A DNA stretch of 8,032 nucleotides from Actinomycetes bacterium. GTDB lineage: Bacteria; Actinomycetota; Acidimicrobiia; Acidimicrobiales; Palsa-688. The notes beneath the pieces were generated by a model. The model had not been told where the DNA came from. It was given only the letters and a program-made list of their open reading frames with translations, and ran no database searches. Where the stretch lies: positions 1 through 8,032 of the forward strand of contig JAKAXN010000200.1 in the NCBI GenBank assembly GCA_021816565.1, in the 5' to 3' direction. This document shows positions 7,354 to 8,032 of this stretch, in pieces. How positions within the stretch are numbered: position 1 is the first letter of the stretch; every line of letters starts with the position of its first letter. The translations under genes were made by a program, and so were the position numbers.

Positions 7354-8032
7354 CAACCCGGGTGGGGGGGCACTCCTTCGGGCTGCTCCTGGGACCGGTC
7401 CGGCCGTTCCCCGGCCCTACCCCCGGCGCTCCCCGGGTAACGGTCCGTCCCGGTCGGCTGGCCCGGGCGGCGGCGCCGGCGGGGGAAGCGGGACTCGACC
7501 TTCTCCCACCCCTTGAAGCGCTGCGCCCGTACGTAGCTGGCGTAGGCCTCCTCGTCGGCCGCGGTCAGCTCCACGTCGTCGGTGAAGGGCGTCAGCAGCG
7601 ACCGGGGCCAGAGGCGGCGCTGCAACACCACGTTGATCTCGGCGGCGAACATCAGGAAGAGAGCCTCGACGTATACGTACGCCAGGGTGGCCAGCACCAC
7701 CCCGAACACCCCGTAGAGAGCCGTGCCGTGGCGCACCTCGTGAGCCACGTACTGCGACCCGAAGGTCTGCAGTATCTGCCAGGCCGTGCCGGCGATCACC
7801 CCGCCCGTGGCCACGTCGCGGACCCTCAGATCCTTGGCGGTCAGGAGCTGGAAGGCCACGGTGAACAGCGCCAGGTTGATGACCAGGCTGATGACGAAGC
7901 CGAGCACCCGCAGGCCGAAGCCCAGCTGCGCCGAGAAGTCGTTGCCGGTGGAGACCATGATGTTGATCCCGCTGGCGAGCAGCACCGCGGTGCCCAGCAG
8001 GAGCAGCAGGCCCAGGCTGCGGACGCGGGACC
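7353..8032 (-). CDS. YihY/BrkB-family inner-membrane protein (3' part; N-terminus outside window)
   Basis: This is a multi-pass membrane protein of the YihY/virulence factor BrkB family, once mislabelled ribonuclease BN; its biochemical role is not established. A GTG exists at 7985, but the frame stays open to the window edge and the added 15 codons (SRVRSLGLLLLLGTA) are a typical membrane segment, so the gene starts outside. About 225 residues are visible. Membrane segments lie at about 8018-7950, 7904-7842, 7814-7749 and 7715-7644. The last one carries the family signature: LYGVFGVVLATLAYVY, then FAAEINVVLQ, corresponding to the usual 'GAExNA' region. After it comes a cytoplasmic tail of about 90 residues. 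This has a short acidic stretch (DDVELTAADEE), then KGWEKVESRFPRRRRR, and ends in a disordered Pro/Gly/Arg-rich part of about 35 residues with no visible motif. It lies 61 bases upstream of recC on the same strand and could share a transcript, but no functional link to RecBCD is known to me. Confidence 0.9.
   Translation of the reverse strand, partial: SRVRSLGLLLLLGTAVLLASGINIMVSTGNDFSAQLGFGLRVLGFVISLVINLALFTVAFQLLTAKDLRVRDVATGGVIAGTAWQILQTFGSQYVAHEVRHGTALYGVFGVVLATLAYVYVEALFLMFAAEINVVLQRRLWPRSLLTPFTDDVELTAADEEAYASYVRAQRFKGWEKVESRFPRRRRRPGQPTGTDRYPGSAGGRAGERPDRSQEQPEGVPPHPG

Noticed and set aside
7331..7516. Short plus-strand open frame over the yihY 3' end and spacer
   Set aside because: It has no ribosome binding site, no recognisable domain, and lies mostly antisense to the disordered yihY tail.
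7669..7678. 10-base palindrome ACGTATACGT, a small AT-rich spot that could look like an operator
   Set aside because: It falls within codons for Tyr-Val-Tyr-Val in the conserved last membrane segment of the YihY-family gene, so coding explains it. No second copy was noticed near a promoter.
1..8032. A hidden defence island, phage or mobile element
   Set aside because: Every base outside the 61-base spacer belongs to recC, recB, recD or the yihY-family gene in good reading frame. There are no transposase, integrase, toxin, repeat array or tRNA signatures, and composition is even throughout.

Overview
The window comes from a very GC-rich bacterium, most likely an actinobacterium. The base composition is extreme and G/C is favoured at third codon positions. 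GTG starts two genes with good start evidence. The gene order recC-recB-recD also matches the arrangement known from Mycobacterium and relatives. I cannot place it below phylum level from the sequence alone. All recognisable genes read on the minus strand, so the biological order runs from right to left.

Layout in transcription order: (1) 8032-7353, the C-terminal two thirds of a YihY/BrkB-family inner-membrane protein, whose N-terminus lies outside the window; (2) 7352-7292, a 61-base spacer holding a GC-rich inverted repeat that overlaps the yihY stop codon, and the strong recC ribosome binding site; (3) 7291-3836, recC, complete, 1151 residues; (4) 3839-363, recB, complete, 1158 residues, with all helicase motifs and the nuclease catalytic residues intact; (5) 363-1, the first 121 codons of recD, cut by the window edge before its helicase motifs.

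RecB, RecC and RecD together form exodeoxyribonuclease V, the helicase-nuclease that processes double-strand DNA ends. RecB is a 3'-5' motor and the only nuclease. RecC is a catalytically dead helicase/nuclease homologue that splits the duplex and, in the E. coli enzyme, reads Chi. RecD is the second, 5'-3' motor. The genes are joined by start/stop overlaps (GTGA between recC and recB, TGATG between recB and recD), which points to translational coupling and balanced subunit production. No RNA gene, mobile element, CRISPR array, phage gene or origin was seen. The region looks like an ordinary conserved chromosomal repair operon. Long open frames on the plus strand, including ones of about 1000 and 900 codons, are best explained as shadows of the GC-rich recBC codons. 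I did not find a new system here. The observations offered for a second look are modest.
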